From Lethocerus indicus (Eukaryota; Arthropoda; Insecta; Hemiptera; Belostomatidae): a stretch of DNA of 64,000 nucleotides. Where the stretch lies: assembly GCA_019843655.1 (NCBI GenBank), contig JACDQD010000001.1, positions 36,941,392 to 37,005,391 on the forward strand, in the 5' to 3' direction. Of the stretch, positions 1 to 14,087 are shown one piece after another. Made by a program: the position numbers and the translations under genes. Position 1 is the first letter of the stretch; every line of letters starts with the position of its first letter. The notes beneath the pieces are model-generated. The model had not been told where the DNA came from, did no database searches, and was given only the letters and a program-made list of their open reading frames with translations.

Positions 1-3000
1 AAACAAAGTTTGGAGGTCCCTAAAAGTAAATCTTCACTACTCCAAACTAAAACTTCTCCAGAATTGTGGAGGAAACCAGTATATCGCAGATCTCATTCAG
101 AAATGCTTTCTGAAACCAATAGGGTAGAGACTAAATCTAACAGGTGGAGTCTTACTGAAACAGATTCTCAGGGTAACTTGCCTGTTTCTCCAAGAACATC
201 AGTGAGTGATTTCAGTGTACATTTAACACCAACAGCTGTTCAGGATTCTACAAAATCATTTGTTCCTGATGAGTCTGAAGTTGTTACGCCAGGAGATAAT
301 ATTCTACAGAATGAATTGGATGCTCATTCTAGTCAAGATAATTCTACAACAGATACATTTCCAAATACATCGCATCAAATTTCTAGTCTAAAACATAATG
401 AAATAAGCTCTAATACCAATTTAGCCCGAATGTGGACTTGTATAAAGTGCTCCTTTGCATATAACCCATTGTGGTCTGATACATGTGATATATGCTGTTC
501 TGTAAAGACACCTCCGTCATTAACCGAACCAAGCCTTATTACTGTAACTAAAGATACTGTTAGGTACACACCACCTAAAGGTGAAGATGGAAATGTGGAA
601 ACTGAGGTAGTAAAACAGGACATTAAAAATGAATTTCAGATTATTTCAATTGAACTTGAAATGCAAGAAGTCGATTGGTCCTGTAAAAAATGCACCCTAG
701 TAAATTTGGGAACTTCCATAGCCTGTGTGGCTTGTGGCGGATCTAAACTTAGAAGTATAACATCAGATCATGATATGACGTTACAAAAGGGAGAATTCTG
801 GATATGTAGTCAGTGTACTTTAAGAAATCCTTTAGCATCTCAGAATTGTCAAGTATGCAAAAGTCAAAATAAAACATTGTTAGACATTCAACCAAAAAGT
901 TTATCCCCACGGAGCCCTTCTCCTAGACATGGGAAACAGACAAATTTGGGACAGGGTCTTGGAGCAATTCCGAAGCAAAAGCCAGGTTCTAGGAGAAATA
1001 GTTCTGGAAATGTAAATTCCCGCATTCATACAAAACACAGTAAATCATCGGTCAATGATTTTCGAAAACCGGATAATCAAGAGAGTGCTCAGTTTGTCCC
1101 TGTGCAATCTTGGCAATGTATTCATTGCACTTATGAAAATTGTACAGCCTCGCTGGCATGTGAAATGTGCCAAAGTTCTAGGTGCCTTTCCTCTTCTGTT
1201 TCACCACCGCTCACATCTCCTGGAGCTGGAAATCAATCACCATCCCGAACCAGACATGAAAGTGAACTCATGGAAGATCTAAGGCATATTGAAGAAAGTG
1301 AAGCCTTAGAGAAATGGAAAAGGATTGTTCACTATTGTACCGAGGTATGAGTCATTAGCATTATTAGTTATATTTTTTAACTTAATGACTTGGATATGTC
1401 TTTAAATGTATCCAGTTAAATCTATGAACATAGAATATCTTAATTTTTCAGAATAATGAACCTTTTGTTGATGATTCTTTCCCTCCTGCTCCAAAATCTT
1501 TATACTATAATCCATCAGAATCAAAAGACAATCATGTTGTCCAATGGCTGAGACCTGACCAGATCAATGTTGAAACTGACCCAAATTTAAAATGGGCAGT
1601 TTTTCGTACACCATTACCTTCAGATATTTCTCAAGGTAATTTATTTTTTGGTTTGACATTTAAAACTAGTTAAATTATGCAGGAAAATATGTCTTCCCTT
1701 CTATTTGTACTAATGGATAATTATTTTTCTTATTTTACTGTTTGTATGTTACCACCTTGTTTTTCCAAGTAAAGCTGCTGCAATTAGCTATATGACATAC
1801 TTTTCTGAATGTGTCATTGAAATTAGGGACCAATTAGCCAGAAATGCTGAAATTGTACCAAAAAATGAATGAGTTCAATTACTTTCTTTTTGTAGCCATT
1901 GTGAGATCAAATATGACTTATTGTATTCTGCATTTAGATAGGGATTGTATTATTTATTTATAGGAGTCCTTGGAAATTGTTGGCTGCTGAGTGCTTTAGC
2001 TGTATTGGCAGAAAGAGAGGACTTAGTTAGAAAGGTTATGGTTATGAGAGAATATTGTCCTCAAGGAGCATATCAAGTACGTCTGTGTAAAGATGGAAGA
2101 TGGACTACTGTTCTTGTTGATGACCTATTGCCTTGTGATAAAAGAGGGCATCTTGTTTATTCCCAGGTATATGTTGAACTGTTAAGAATATGGTTATTGT
2201 TATTATTTATATGTATAGATGTCACCTAATAATGCTACAAATAATAATATTGTTCTTATGAATATATTAAAGTTATGCATACAGCAATTTGAATTGATGA
2301 TGAGATGTTGGGCACACTCCAGTACACTCATTAGTATTGTAAGTTATATCTATTGAAGATGAGTTTTCATTTGTAATTTAGTTATAGCAGATGTTTTTTT
2401 GCGTTCTCATTGTTATTATTTTATGCTAAATTGTAAAGTATTCTGTTTATTTGGAGTTATATTCTTAAAATACTATGGATGAAATTTTACATCTCAATAT
2501 ATGTTTACTAGTTAAAAGTGTTCTTCAATATTTATTACTATGACAGTGATTAATCATGCAGGCAAAAAGGAAACAGTTGTGGGTTCCTTTAATAGAAAAA
2601 GCAGTTGCAAAACTTCATGGGTGTTATGAAGCTCTCGTGTCCGGAAGAGCCATAGAAGGACTAGCCACATTAACTGGTATGTACAAATAAAAAAATTGCT
2701 TTCATTTGTTATATTTTTGAATGGCTAATAACTTATATTTTTATATTATAAAACTTCAATAACTTATAAAATAGTTCCACATTGTTAAATGTAATACTCA
2801 ATTACGAAGTGAATTATAACTATTTTTACTTCATAGTTAAATGACATTATTTTGTTTTATTAATTTTAAGGGCTATTTCAGTCATGAAAATGTAATGTAA
2901 ATGAACAATTTTGTTATTAGTGTATTGAGTGTACCTGCTAAATTTGTAACAGGAGCTCCATGTGAAAGTGTTCCTCTTCAGCCTAGTTCATTGCCATCTG

Positions 3001-6000
3001 AGGACGAGCTAGACAAGGATTTAATATGGGCTCAACTTCTTAGTTCAAGATTGGCAAGATATCTGATGGGTGCTTCATGTGGTGGTGGAAATATGAAAGT
3101 AGATGAAGAGGAATATCAAGTCAAAGGCCTCCGACCTAGGTATTTGTGCATCTAATGTTATATATAATGCCTAATATATTACCAGATTGAAGAAAAATAA
3201 TTGTTAAATAAATGAGTCAATTACATTTAAGAAAGATTATGATAAATTATTTAAATAATGGTCATAGTCTTTTGAAATTAGGGGACTAAATGTTGTTAGG
3301 CAGTTTTAATATAATCAAAGGCAGTTTTTACTTTAGTCATTTCAAGAAGTTGTAAATATTATCATTTATTTTAATTGCATTATTTGATTAGGCATGCATA
3401 CTCAGTTCTTGATGTGAGAGATTTGAATGGTCTCAGACTTGTTCGTTTGAGAAATCCTTGGGGACACTATTCTTGGAGAGGAGATTGGTCAGATGATTCA
3501 CCGATATGGACACCTCAGCTTAGAGAACTACTAATGCCACATGGTGCATCAGATGGAGTATTTTGGATATCATTTGAGGATTTAATCAAGTAATCAAATT
3601 GCCATTTTTCTGATTTTAATATTTTGCTCTATTGTTATTATTATTTTTTATACTTTATGTTTATTTTGTTTTAGGTATTTTGATTGTATCGATATTTGTA
3701 AAGTAAGAAGTTCAGGTTGGAATGAAGTCAGATTGCAAGGAACATTACCTCCTTTATCTTCTGTTAACCACATCTCATGTGTACTTTTGACAGTCCTCGA
3801 ACCGACTGAAGCTGAATTTTCCCTCTTTCAAGAAGGGCAGAGGTAAGTCATTTAAAGATTGAAATTTTTTTAAATGTTATGTGTTTTTTTAACGTCATCA
3901 ATTTTATATACCGAATTTGTAAATAACTATAAAATCAATTAATTAGACATTTGTTGATAGAGAAAGAATTTTGCTGCTAACAGGTCTTGGATTCTTTGGA
4001 TTACATCCGCCACTCTAATATTTGAGGTCGTGTAGATCAGATGATACCAGGCTAGTATTCAAGAAAATAAATTGAGACCTATTCTCAGAAAAATTCTTTA
4101 TCAGAAAATTTGAAATAAAATGAACACAGATATTATTTAGAATTACACAGCCTCTATTGTTTTAATTAATCACAGTCAACTGTGATTGTTATTAATTTAG
4201 CAAAAGTTAATTTTCATATTAGTAATAACACGAATAAGTATCAAAACACAGGAATTTAGTTATATTAATTTTAACGAATGAGTATATTTAAAATAAGTAA
4301 ACTGTATGATAACATTTATAGGAATTCAGAAAAATCTCAAAGATCACAATTGGATCTTTGTGTTGTGGTATTGAGGACTAGGAGTGTTGCTATGCCATGT
4401 GTTGGTCGGCTTGTTGAACATAGCAAACGTCAGGTTCGAGGATTTGTTGGTTGTCACAAAATGTTAGAGAGGGATCTTTATATTTTAGTTTGTCTCGCTT
4501 TCAACCACTGGCACACAGGTATGATTTTATTTTAATGCTTCACCTTTTATATTCAGAAAAAATAGAACTCATATGTTTGTTTTAACTATTGATTTCAATA
4601 CAAAATCAAGAATTGGAAGACTGTTTGGAGTTTAATCTAGTTTACATTTTTTTAATTAGTATTAAAATTTATCTATAATCTATTTTTCTATAATCTATTA
4701 TCTATTTTTTGTTTTCAAGTATTTTTTCATCATATTATTTTAGTTCAATTTTAAACACACACATACATTTTCTGTTTGTTTCAGGTATTGAAGATCCAGT
4801 AAACTTTCCAGAATATGTCTTAGCAATTCACAGCTCTAAACGCTTATTGGTAGAGCAGATTTCACCTCCCGCTTATATACTAGCAGATTCCATCATAAGT
4901 TTAACTTTGGCAAAGGGTCAAAGACATGAGGTGTGTATAATATGAAGTGGCATTATAAGTACTCTGCATAAAGAACTGTGTTATGAAACCAAGGATGATA
5001 AAATCAATAGTGTTTTATTAGGTTGAGTTATCATAACTCCCATTTTTAATTAATAATATGTACCTTAATTTATTCTAGTATATGTTGCCATCTACTATAC
5101 AATGTACTCAGTTCTTAATATAAATCTGATCATTTTTAATTCACTAAATCAAGGGCAATTGGCTATTCATTTCAACATTGTTTTTAGGTACTCATAACAG
5201 TTAATGCTGTTGCTGTACTTGTCGATACACTATTATTGAATGATTTAATCATCACCAAAAGTAATCTCTTTTTATTCCTGAGGCAATATTTTATTAGAGT
5301 AAATTTCTTCAAGAAGCCTCAGTGGGTTAGGGTGTTAAGTGTGTTCCTTGGGGCCTAGGGGTTGGCGGTTCAAATCCGCCTGTATATCATGGACACTAGT
5401 CAGTAACTGGGAACAGTGATAGGCGGTATCATAATTAAATTTAACATTTGAATTAGAATTCAATGGGTCTTAATTAAATCCCCAGAATCCCAGAACTCAA
5501 AATTTCATTTTCGTTATTTTATTCTTAATCGTAAGCACTGTTTTTTTGTAAGCAACCACACTTAATAAATATGAGAGAAAATGCCAATCAAAATTAGATT
5601 AGGGGAAATGGAGGAATAGATGAGATTATGTTAATAATAGATAAATAATTCTTTTCTGTTTAGTATGCTCTCCTATATAGAAAGAGTGGTTCTGTGTTTG
5701 ATTCTCAAATTTTAAATAAATATTTAAAGATTTATTTTTTCATAATTTTAATTTACTGTTTTTGTATCATAAAAATAATTGAAATGAAAATTGTTAGTTA
5801 AACCAAGCAATTTATAGTTGCATTAATTGTAACAATATTATGATGACAGTGAAATTTATAATTATTATGTAATAATTACTAAAGTAATCATGTCTTTAAT
5901 TTTGAGCCAAATTTAGGTTGTAATTTCTTTCAGGGTCGTGAGGGTATGACAGCTTATTATTTGACTAAAGGTTGGGCTGGCTTGGTTGTGATGGTAGAAA

Positions 6001-6473
6001 ATAGACACGAAAACAAATGGATTCATGTAAAATGTGATTGTCAAGAAAGCTATAATGTAGTTTCCACTCGTGGCGAGCTACGAACTGTAGATTCAGTTCC
6101 ACCATTGCACAGGTCAATCCTCTTCATACATTATATTCTACTAAAATAATTTTAGATTTCATTTAATTAAAACACTAATTCATATTTACCCTTCCACTTC
6201 TGATGTATTTTATGTTTTATAAGGAATTATTTTACATTGTTAGATAATGGCATAAGAAAGTACTGGCATTTTTATATTGTTCATTTGAATTTATACAATT
6301 GGCATTATGTAACTACCCAGGAGTAAATAGATGTATAAGAAATGACTTTTGTATACTTCACATGCCTAAAAAATCAGAGTTCAAAAGAATAAAATTACTG
6401 AAGTATTTATTTGTTATTTTATATTGAACTTTAATACAATGCATTTATCAGTTGGGGTATATTTCATTAATAT

Positions 6474-6519
<46 letters not shown>

Positions 6520-7099
6520 CACATCTTTTTATAGATTTCATTTATTACCCTAAACAATTTTAAATTCATAGTCATGTTAATATCATTTGAGTTGCTTCAT
6601 AAGAATGTCAGTTTAAAAAAAAATCTATGTATGTAGATTGTAAAATTGTAGACAAATTTTTTTGTGAGATTGTAACTAAAGTTTGAAAATAATTTATGTA
6701 ATTTTTATGTTTTGTAATAGTGATGAAATTATCTATATAGTTAGGAAATTCAATGTATGTTGTCTAAATCTAAATAATTATTAGGTTTGAGTAATATTTG
6801 TTTAAACTATACTTATATTTATGATTTATATGAATGAAATTGATACTAGATTAATCGGTGTAAATTCTTTGAGTGTTTTCTTAAATGAATGATTACTGAT
6901 GAATTATTACTATTTCAGGCAAGTCATTATTGTTTTAACACAGCTAGAAGGGAGTGGTGGATTCTCTATCGCACATCGCCTTACACATAGACTTGCAAAT
7001 TCTAGTGGGCTTCATGATTGGGGTCCTCAAGGAAGTTGTCACTGCCCACTTATTGACAAACAGGTTGAAGGTTTACATTCACCAAGACTCATCACGTAG
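1..7099 (+). CDS. sol: small optic lobes / calpain-15 cysteine protease (5' part outside window)
   Basis: Partial gene: the reading frame is already open at base 1. Exons: 1-1344, 1452-1635, 1964-2166, 2562-2676, 2953-3139, 3392-3589, 3675-3842, 4322-4518, 4785-4930, 5934-6112, 6919-7099 (TAG 7097-7099). All junctions are GT-AG and phase-consistent, giving 1,033 visible residues. Exon 1 encodes a Ser/Thr-rich region with four RanBP2-type zinc fingers (W-x-C-x2-C ... C-x2-C) at about 433-502, 676-744, 799-867 and 1111-1182. The calpain protease core follows. The triad is intact: Cys in QGVLGNCW (codon 1978-1980), His in RPRHAYS (3393-3395) and Asn in RNPWG (3453-3455). The rest is the SOL domain, ending in GLHSPRLIT. 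This order is diagnostic of Drosophila sol and vertebrate CAPN15, non-classical calpains without EF hands. In flies sol is needed for optic-lobe neuron survival (family knowledge). The exons are strikingly CpG-poor compared with the genes to the right. A tRNA-like SINE sits in intron 10. Confidence 0.96.
5312..5445 (+). mobile_element. tRNA-derived SINE-like insertion in a sol intron
   Basis: A box-A-like stretch (GTGGGTTAGGGTG, 5322-5334) is followed about 35 bp later by a good pol III box B (GGTTCAAATCC, 5367-5377) and then by a non-tRNA tail. The downstream segment (about 5,430-5,530) with GAATTC-containing AT-rich sequence loosely resembles 36,600-36,700 in reverse. The element boundaries are uncertain and no target-site duplication was identified. 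It lies in the intron between 4930 and 5934, in sense orientation. Confidence 0.5.
6479..6514. repeat. (TA)n microsatellite
   Basis: An uninterrupted TA tract in the last intron of the sol gene. Confidence 0.95.
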
Positions 7100-7241
7100 C
7101 AGTTCCATTTATTATTTATTTTTTCTTCACTTTTATTACGCATTTAATTTATTTGACCCTGATAACTTGAGATTTAATATGTACATTAGTATTTAATTAA
7201 AGGGTGTCTTTTGCTGTCAATCTATTTTTTTGAAGTTAGAC

Positions 7242-7247
7242 AATAAA
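7242..7247 (+). promoter_or_regulatory. candidate polyadenylation signal of sol
   Basis: The first AATAAA after the sol stop codon, about 145 bases downstream, followed by a TGTGTGTATATAAA stretch that could serve as the GU-rich element. Further AT-rich sequence downstream holds other candidates, so a longer 3' UTR is possible. Confidence 0.4.
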
Positions 7248-10200
7248 TACAGAGTTAACTTGTGTGTATATAAATAAGGGTTTTGTCTGTGCACAAAGTC
7301 ACTATTATGAAATTTTAATGTGTCATTTTAGAAATGACACGTTGCACTTTTTGTAGTCTTTCATTGAGTATAGTACAATCAAATTTGGACAAATTACAGC
7401 GGCAAATAAGTTATAAGTTTTTAATTTTGGTGCATGGAGAATGATCAGTGGTTTTGAAATCTGTGCTAGACAGTAAATAATTATTTTGATCTTTCTGGGG
7501 CTTACATAGCTGGTAAATTTCATTTTATAAACAATTATATTATTGTTTTATTTTTTTAATATCAGAGTGTGATTTGGTCTGAACCTGATTGAAGCTTGCT
7601 TTCTCGACCAAAATTTTAGTTTGTTTACTAATATCTTAATTCTCTGCAAATATTTGCCAGCTTAAACATTTTTTATTAAACTCAGCAGGGTTCATCTGTA
7701 AACATAATACTGATTATGGCCATATAAATGAAGCTATTATTTATATTCTTGGAGGACAATCGTTTATTTTTAGTTTTGATTTGTACCGATTATCCATAAG
7801 TTGACCATTAAAAATTAATTTCATACCAGCAATATAATAATCCAAGTGCCTGTATCACTATTGCATATTTATATGAAGTGATATTTGGTATACACTATAA
7901 ATGTAGTTTAGAATACAGTTCTGCTTACCTATATTTTTATGTAGTTATGTTCTGCAGTAGCAAGTTATTACTTTCAAGTAATTTATGTTCTTCCACATTA
8001 ATTTTATGTAGTGTTGAATGTTTTATCACCATGCTACATGTAGTTTACAATTACAGTTTACTCAATACATGTGAGACTTTTTTTATATTAACTTCATTTT
8101 TGTAAGTTAACAGCAGTCAACATGATTTATATTAATTTTCGTGTAGGTATTTCTAATTGAAGACTGTAAAGCCTAATTACTATAATTAATCTTATTGAGG
8201 ATCAATTAGTACACGTAAAATTATATGTTCCTTTTATTTTTAATCATGAATAATTAGCGTATTTCTATTCATGAATAGTAAACATGAAATTCATTTCTTC
8301 ACTTTTGATGTGTACCAAATCATTTCCATTTGATTCAGTATTCAGTTTTGGCCTGGGCTTAGTGAACAATATTTATTTTTTTGATTCATTAATGTGATTA
8401 TGCCAGTGTATAGGTTAATGTTTAAATAGAAAAGCAATTTCTAGCAAAATAGCAAAAAGTTTTCTGACTCTACTTTTGATCTTACATGTATTGAGTTTTA
8501 ACAATATTTATTCTGATATGATAGAGTATATATCTATACCAAAAATGTGTTTTACTAAGTTTAGATCCAATTTTCTAGGTATTTCTAATTAAAGTTCATT
8601 ATTTAAAAGCAGGTAAATTGTGGACATTCACTTATTCACTTGGTTATCACATATACCACTGATTATTTGAAAGGGGCCTTAACGAAAATGCCTTTAGTTG
8701 TTCATAGACATAGGTCTCACTAATTAAATGTTTACTCCTGAATTTACCCTCATTGTGCATTGGATGATCTGTGAATTTCATTATTAAGTTTGATAAATGT
8801 TTCATCATAAATGCAAATGTCATCACAACTTTCAGTTCAGTGACCAATTAATTTGTATCAATGAATGTTGTTAGTTACAGTACTTATAAGTCTTTGAGGA
8901 ATTTTTGAACAGACTAATTTATGTTTAAATGTAACTAAAATTCTAGTCATTCATTAGAAAAGTAGTGTGGCTCATTAATGTTCATATCTTTATGAAATCA
9001 TTGTGCCTTTTCACACAACTGAGGCTCAACATTTTTTCATACATGTTCTGTTGCTAACATAGAGTGTATATTATACTGTTTTCACTCTCATGAGCCATTC
9101 TTAATCTTTTTTCTGAAGGATTATGTGTTTTTCAATTCAGCCATGATATTAAGATTTTATTTCAAATACATTTGGTCTTTTCTCTAATTCTGGCAATAAC
9201 AAAATTTTAAAATTGTATCTCGTGGTATGTTCATTGATTTGGTATTTGTTATTAGGAAAAGTTTATACTAACACTATTTAATAAAACAGTAACTTATGAT
9301 CCAGTATATTGTATGTTAAATAAATTTAGAATGTATGTAGCTTTGTACTCTGCTATAGTTATTTATTTATAGAAATGTCATATGAGAAATTACAAATTCT
9401 ATGTTTAGTATCGCTTTAATTACATTGTTCAGAATTAATTTATTTAGTTTAATAATTCCGAATTAATTTATACTGTATTTTGTAAGTTATAGTTGATTAT
9501 CCAGTATTTATTATTTTTTACAATTATTTTCTGGTAAATAAATGAGATATTATTTTCATGAATTCAAACTATTTCAAAATTCTCATATTAGCAGGATTCC
9601 ATTTATTAAAATGTTTATTATTAGGTAAAAGTAAAAAGTTCCCATTTAAATATTCTGTGATGCAAAATACTGGATATTTTAATTGATAATTACACAGAGT
9701 AGCATGTCCGTACATTTTTCCTCAGCTAAGTAAATAGTTTACCTTAATAAACATTGTATAAGTATAAACACATGAATTATGAAAAATGTTTTCTTAACTA
9801 ATAATTAAAAAATTCACTCGTACAGTTGTTATTGTCAGCATTATTGAGATAATTAGATAATATTTGTAATCCATTAATATGTTCACATTGTATTCCCTAA
9901 TATTTTGTAATAATTTAAACTATTTTGATATGCTGAAGTTGAAAAGCAATGCTCGTTACGTATACATGATTGTACCAATATCAAAAAGTTCTTCATATTA
10001 TGTACTAGAGCATATTTGCATTTGCACTCGTGTATATCTATGACCTTATTATATAATACTTTTAATAATATAATGTATTAATTTTTTTGAAGTACATAAT
10101 ATTAATGCAACTGCATTAATTAATTGAAATGTTTGCAATTTAGTTATACTGCAGATTGTAAATTAGGTTTGTAATTTTGTTCTTACAAACTAAGATTATG

Positions 10201-11424
10201 GCTATATACATTAGCTATTACCTCATGAAATGAAATCATCCTATGATTTGTTCGGTATAATTTTGTAAACTAGTTATGAAACTTATCAAAGTATATTGCA
10301 TTTTGAGTCAATTTGACTTGACCCAACTGTTAATATACTGTCATTTAGAATGAGATTATATGAAGAAATGTTGCATATAGGTTAATTATTAGTTTGATAA
10401 TTAATACACTAGTAATTTATTGCAGTGTAGAACTTAGCCATTGAACATTTTATATTTATATTGGTTTGTTTGGACATGACTTTATTTTATTCTAAAAACA
10501 AGCATCAGATAATTTAATGTTTTCTATGCAGAGTTTGATTTTTCAGGATTATATATTGCAGAGTATTTAAGCTAAATGATAAAATTATTGCTAAAATGAC
10601 CATAGGATAATTATTGATATATTTACTCAGGTAAAAATGTGTAGCTTTACGTGTCCTGACATGAAATAAATATTATATATAGTAGCTCCTTAAGAAGCAT
10701 CAGTTATAGTCATTAGAATTGGCAGTGTTAAAAAATTACCTTTTTATTTAGCTGTGTTAGATTTATATTATTTTTACTACACTCGATTGAACATTGATCT
10801 CCTTAATTTGAGAAGTTTATACATTTAGACATTTTTATAAGAATATTATTAATTTTTGTAATGTAAAATAATTACTTAGTAATATGAATTATTTAATTGA
10901 CCATGTGGCCTTATTGAAAGGTGCAGCTTTGCTTTATAAGCCCACGTTAAAATTTCAACATTGTATGACATCACTGATACACAACCTGGATTTAGAATTA
11001 AATAATGTCAAGGTTAAGAATGTTTTCTCACAAATTAATTAGTGTTATTTTAATAACTCAGTGTCTCAAAATGTATTTTTGGTTTTGTCAGAGTATGTCG
11101 AGAATCAACACTGTATTTTGACTGAAGATCATTTTATGAAATATATGAAGTCATTTTTTGTATACTCAAGATTATTTCGCAGGAAATATAAGTTCAACAG
11201 GAATAATGCACAAAGTGGTTTACATGGGTTAAATTAAAATAAATTAGTAACTATTTACTAATATATAATGCAGCAACTCACAGTTGTCAAATTTATTCTA
11301 ATTATGTGTGAACGATTAACTTGAATTATCAATTTAATTCTTAAAATGTTTTCTGATTTGATATGTATTATGTTTCCATAATGCACGTTAAATAATGTAG
11401 CTAGTTTTATTCATGATTAAATAG

Positions 11425-11427
<3 letters not shown>

Positions 11428-11512
<85 letters not shown>

Positions 11513-11513
11513 C
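11428..11513. repeat. compound (TA)n-(AC)n-(AT)n microsatellite
   Basis: A TA tract of about 50 bp runs into about 22 bp of AC repeats and then a short AT tract. Reading this tract from the minus strand produces a Cys-Val/Tyr-Ile string that is not a real protein. Confidence 0.95.
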
Positions 11514-12067
11514 TGGAGGAGTATTGGTAATGGTAGTAATTTTTTTGATCAATATCATAGGCACTGAATAAAATGCATAATGAATAAATCTAATTTTACC
11601 CATACATACCGTACATACAAATTTCACGTTGGGCGTTTTTAGCCTATTGCTTGTCATTTCAATACATAATTGTTTCACTTTATTTTGCAAGTTTAAATGC
11701 TCAAATATTTTATAATTCATTGTTATTATTTCTAAATGAAAATAAATGTCTTTCTTTCTGGGCAAAATTATTTAATAGTTTAACATTAATATCTTAAATT
11801 TGTGATTTATATTTCTGTTTTCATAGAAGCATCATTTTATGAACATGTATATACAAATATAAAAAGATTTGTGATATTGTATATAATGTATTGTAAAATT
11901 TTCATAACCTAATTTTGAGAAAAAATACATTTCAACTTTTTGGCATCTTTTCCTTGATTTGAATATGATAATAACATGTGTGCATACTTTGTTTAATAAT
12001 TGTATTGTATTATAACTACATAAAACAATAGTTTAAAATTTTTATTTTACAATAAATATTTGTTTTG

Positions 12068-13523
12068 AAAAAATACATTTTTTGTTGATATTACGTAAAA
12101 TATTGAATTAGATGGGGGGAAAAGTGCATTTTGTGTTATCATATTTTTTATGATCATTAAATTTTATTTTATTGTAATTCTTAAAACAAAAATTTGGTTT
12201 GAATGTTTCAGTAATTCTTTGAATGAACACTTTTACTACATATCAAACTCTATATTAATATAAACATTTATGAGAAACATTTTTTGACTAGAATTACATA
12301 TTACAATTTATAAACATGTGAGGCCCAGTGTTGTATGTTCTGAATTATTAATGGCACTGAATGCAATGGTAGTTGATGCAAAAATATTTTTATAGAAATA
12401 GCAAAGTGCTTAACTCAGAACTATAGATACTCCTTGTATTAAAAAAAAATCAGTATTTCCAATAGCATAACATAAATTAAATTAAATTTGCCGAAATTTA
12501 TATATGTGGCTTGTTATTGTGTTTTTGGGGAATGTTGTTTGGCTTATTTGGGTTTGGAGGGATTTTGTTAATCATTTATATATCTTTGTCAGGTTATCAG
12601 TCAAATTTGATCACACAACTGGTCTCAACTATTAGGTTCTGACATCCAAATAAATGACAGGAAACCTATCTGTTATTGTGTATTTACGATCATAAAACTT
12701 TTCCTGTCGATCTAACATTTACTGAAAAAAGGTTATTTTTAGTAATCTAGTTAATCGGTGCAAGTGAACCCAACGAACATTAGTTAAGTACATTTCCGCA
12801 CCACCCTCAGGGGGCGCTAGTTTATCGGTGCAAGTGCACCAAACGAACTTTAGTTAAGTACATTTCCGCACCACACTCAGGGGGCGCTAGTTTATCGGTG
12901 CAAGTGCACCAAACGAACTTTAGTTAAGTACATTTCCGCACCACACTCAGGGGGCGCTAGTTTATCGGTGCAAGTGCACCAAACGAACTTTAGTTAAGTA
13001 CATTCCCGCACCACACTCAGGGGGCGCTAGTTTATCGGTGCAAGTGAACCCAACGAACTTTAGTTAAGTACATTTCCGCACCACACTCAGGGGGCGCTAG
13101 TTTATCGGTGCAAGTGAACCCAACGAACTTTAGTTAAGTACATTTCCGCACCACCCTCAGGGGGCGCTAGTTTATCGGTGCAAGTGCACCAAACGAACTT
13201 TAGTTAAGTACATTTCCGCACCATTCTCAGGGGGGGAGCTAGTTTATCGGTGCAAGTGAACCCAACGAACTTTAGTTAAGTACATTTCCCCACCATTCTC
13301 AGGGGGGGAGCTAGTTTATCGGTGCAAGTGAACCCACCGAACTTTAGTTAAGTACATTTCCCCACCATTCTCAGGGGGGCGCTAGTTTATCGGTGCAAGT
13401 GCACCCAACGTACTTTAGTTAAGTAAATTTCCCCACCACACTCAGGGGGCGCTAGTAGAGCAGCCGAAACCGGTCAAGCGAAAGACCAAACCAGTGAGAG
13501 GAGACAGAAACACACGAAATCTT
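12068..13523 (+). mobile_element. foldback-type repeat, copy A, with 70-bp tandem array
   Basis: Three parts. 12,068-12,495 is AT-rich sequence shared with copy B but not seen in C or D. 12,496-12,748 is inner-arm sequence, including GGAGGGATTTTGTTAATC, matching the inverted arm of copy D. 12,749-13,455 is about ten 70-bp monomers, each with CGGTGCAAGTG, TTAGTTAAGTACATTTCC and CTCAGGGGGCGCTAG. 13,456-13,523 is an outer-arm end (GAGCAGCCGAAACCGGT through CACACGAAATC). The monomers run opposite to those of copies B, C and D. Several neighbouring monomers share the same variants (CACCAAACG with CACACTCAG), which points to local homogenisation. No coding capacity was seen, so it is non-autonomous. 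Confidence 0.85.
12749..13455 (+). repeat. 70-bp minisatellite array A (about 10 monomers)
   Basis: The 70-bp period is read from the spacing of TAGTTAAGTA, for example 12,781 to 12,851. Later monomers carry small expansions of the G-run (CTCAGGGGGGGAG). Confidence 0.95.
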
Positions 13524-13893
13524 CGAAACTAAAATTGACACTCCTTCCAATATTAAAAAAGAGGGAAAACTGAATTACTGTTTTAGCAAATTGGATACCA
13601 CAAACCTGAGTGTGGAGAACAACAACTATTATGAGATCGAGGAATAAACGGGTAAATTCAAGGAAGAAAATAATAAACAGAAAATATTAAAAAGTAAGTA
13701 TATTTCATAATCGTAAGTAAGACCGCATTAAAAGATTTTTTATAATTCATTTTGTTGATGCCTGTACTCACAGGCATGTCTGTCATCCTCCTTTACTCCA
13801 AACGAAATTCAATCGAATTGGCGTCCGCTCTTTAACCAGCGTTTTAAGATGAATGAAGAAAATCCTGGTAGTGAAGAAAATACGCATTATTTA

Positions 13894-13899
13894 TTTATT
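13894..13899 (-). promoter_or_regulatory. candidate polyadenylation signal of the aminotransferase
   Basis: AATAAA on the minus strand, about 190 bases past the TAG at 14088. Confidence 0.35.
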
Positions 13900-14087
13900 C
13901 GCTTTCGAAATTTTTATTTTATAATTTTTTTTTCATAAATTTAAGTAAAACGGGGCAACGCTACTATATATTCGTTTACGGTTCGATTATGGGCCAAATA
14001 CAAACTATTGGATTGTATGGTAAGATTATTTATCTTGTGTATAAATTATTTTATAATATTATATCCCGTATCGGGCCGCTTACTTCT

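Larger units (their letters stand above)
7100..12067. other. AT-rich, CpG-poor DNA downstream of sol; long 3' UTR or intergenic
   Basis: No coding region is supportable on either strand: open frames are short and random in composition. The stretch is rich in TGTA/TTAATT-type words and very poor in CpG, like the sol gene itself. It contains one compound microsatellite at 11,428-11,513. It could be an extended 3' UTR of sol, as seen for many neuronal genes, or plain intergenic DNA; the sequence does not decide. Confidence 0.5.

Noticed and set aside
12749..13455. CRISPR-like regular repeats
   Set aside because: The 70-bp units are contiguous tandem monomers with no unique spacers, in a eukaryotic genome.
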